The position numbers and the translations under genes were made by a program. DNA of 16,369 nt, from the NCBI GenBank assembly GCA_964364855.1, contig CAYINU010000043.1:1-16369 (forward strand), given 5' to 3'. The notes under the pieces were generated by a model. It was not told the origin of the DNA, did no database searches, and worked only from the letters and a program-made list of their open reading frames with translations. This document shows, piece after piece, positions 15,976 through 16,369 of the stretch; positions within the stretch are counted from its first letter, which is position 1; every line of letters starts with the position of its first letter. This stretch comes from CAYINU01 sp964364855 (GTDB lineage: Bacteria; Margulisbacteria; Marinamargulisbacteria; CAYINU01).

Positions 15976-16344
15976 ATGTCACATCACAACACTAGCCATC
16001 ACTTTATCCCACCGGTCCGATACTATCTGCTGACCTTTATCAGTCTGCTGATCCTGACTGCGATCACCGTGGTGGTCACCCGTTTTGATCTCGGAACGCT
16101 GGACTTGATCGTTGCGCTGGTTGTCGCGGCGATTAAAGCGTCTTTGGTTCTGTTGTTTTTTATGGGCCTGCGCTGGGACAAAGGGCTAAACACCGTCATT
16201 TTCATCGGCGGATTTTTCTTCCTGCTGATTTTTATCGGGTTTACCTTGGGCGACATCGCCACACGTGGTGGTGGAGACACGCGTGAACGCGGATTTATTC
16301 ATATTCAGGAGTATAAGCCTCAGTCTAGTCCGACCCATCACTAA
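15976..16344 (+). CDS. coxD: Cytochrome c oxidase subunit IV (prokaryotic type)
   Basis: A 122-residue small membrane subunit with three helices (about 17-35, 43-65 and 71-92). The stretch AAIKASLVLLFFMGLRWD at 51-68, with K54 in the membrane, matches the prokaryotic subunit IV family found at the end of caa3 operons. The N-terminus (SHHNTSHHF) is histidine-rich, and the protein ends with a hydrophilic tail of about 28 residues closing in HH. It is preceded by CGGAGA and starts 12 nt after the coxC stop. Its precise role is unknown; in related oxidases it helps assembly or stability. Confidence 0.9.
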   Translation: MSHHNTSHHFIPPVRYYLLTFISLLILTAITVVVTRFDLGTLDLIVALVVAAIKASLVLLFFMGLRWDKGLNTVIFIGGFFFLLIFIGFTLGDIATRGGGDTRERGFIHIQEYKPQSSPTHH

Positions 16345-16345
16345 C

Positions 16346-16352
16346 GAGGAGG
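16346..16352 (+). promoter_or_regulatory. Shine-Dalgarno sequence for a gene beyond the window
   Basis: GAGGAGG lies 1 nt after the coxD stop. A CTG follows at 16359 with 6-nt spacing, and an ATG, GTG or TTG may lie outside. This suggests another gene of the same operon begins at the edge, but its identity cannot be seen. Confidence 0.5.
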
Positions 16353-16369
16353 TCTGAACTGAAACCGAA

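Overview
The window carries a respiratory gene cluster from an aerobic bacterium with a Gram-negative style cell envelope. It encodes Alternative Complex III (ACIII, a quinol-oxidising complex that replaces cytochrome bc1) directly followed by a caa3-type cytochrome c oxidase. Envelope clues are lipobox signal peptides, a Tat signal, periplasmic multihaem cytochromes and a secreted alpha-carbonic anhydrase. The phylum cannot be fixed from the sequence; ACIII followed by a caa3 oxidase is known from several lineages, for example Rhodothermus. Base composition looks close to balanced.

Left part, minus strand (about 1-3996): a leucyl aminopeptidase (M17), an M3-family oligoendopeptidase and a periplasmic alpha-carbonic anhydrase, transcribed in that order. 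A run of exactly 100 N (2508-2607) removes the C-terminus of the aminopeptidase and the N-terminus of the oligoendopeptidase. Open frames that read through the N run are chimeric artefacts. The carbonic anhydrase is unusual: the third zinc-ligand histidine appears to be glutamine.

Middle, 3997-4178: a divergent intergenic region with a good plus-strand promoter-like sequence (TTGTAA, 17 nt, TATACT).

Right part, plus strand (4179-16344): twelve tightly packed genes, actA-actB-actC-actD-actE-actF, a small one-helix protein, sco, coxB, coxA, coxC and coxD. Gene junctions overlap or are 2-19 nt apart, so this is almost certainly one operon. A strong Shine-Dalgarno sequence after coxD suggests the operon continues past the window. 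The expected electron path is quinol to ActB/ActC, FeS clusters in ActB, haems of ActA and ActE, then CuA/haem c of CoxB and the haem-copper centre of CoxA. Sco would load copper into the CuA site. CoxA has the YSHPxVY signature of A2-type oxidases.

I found no mobile element, CRISPR array, tRNA or rRNA. The main system is a known one. The points worth a second look are the altered carbonic anhydrase active site, the small uncharacterised protein between actF and sco, the probable one-base frame problem at the start of actA, and the assembly gap.
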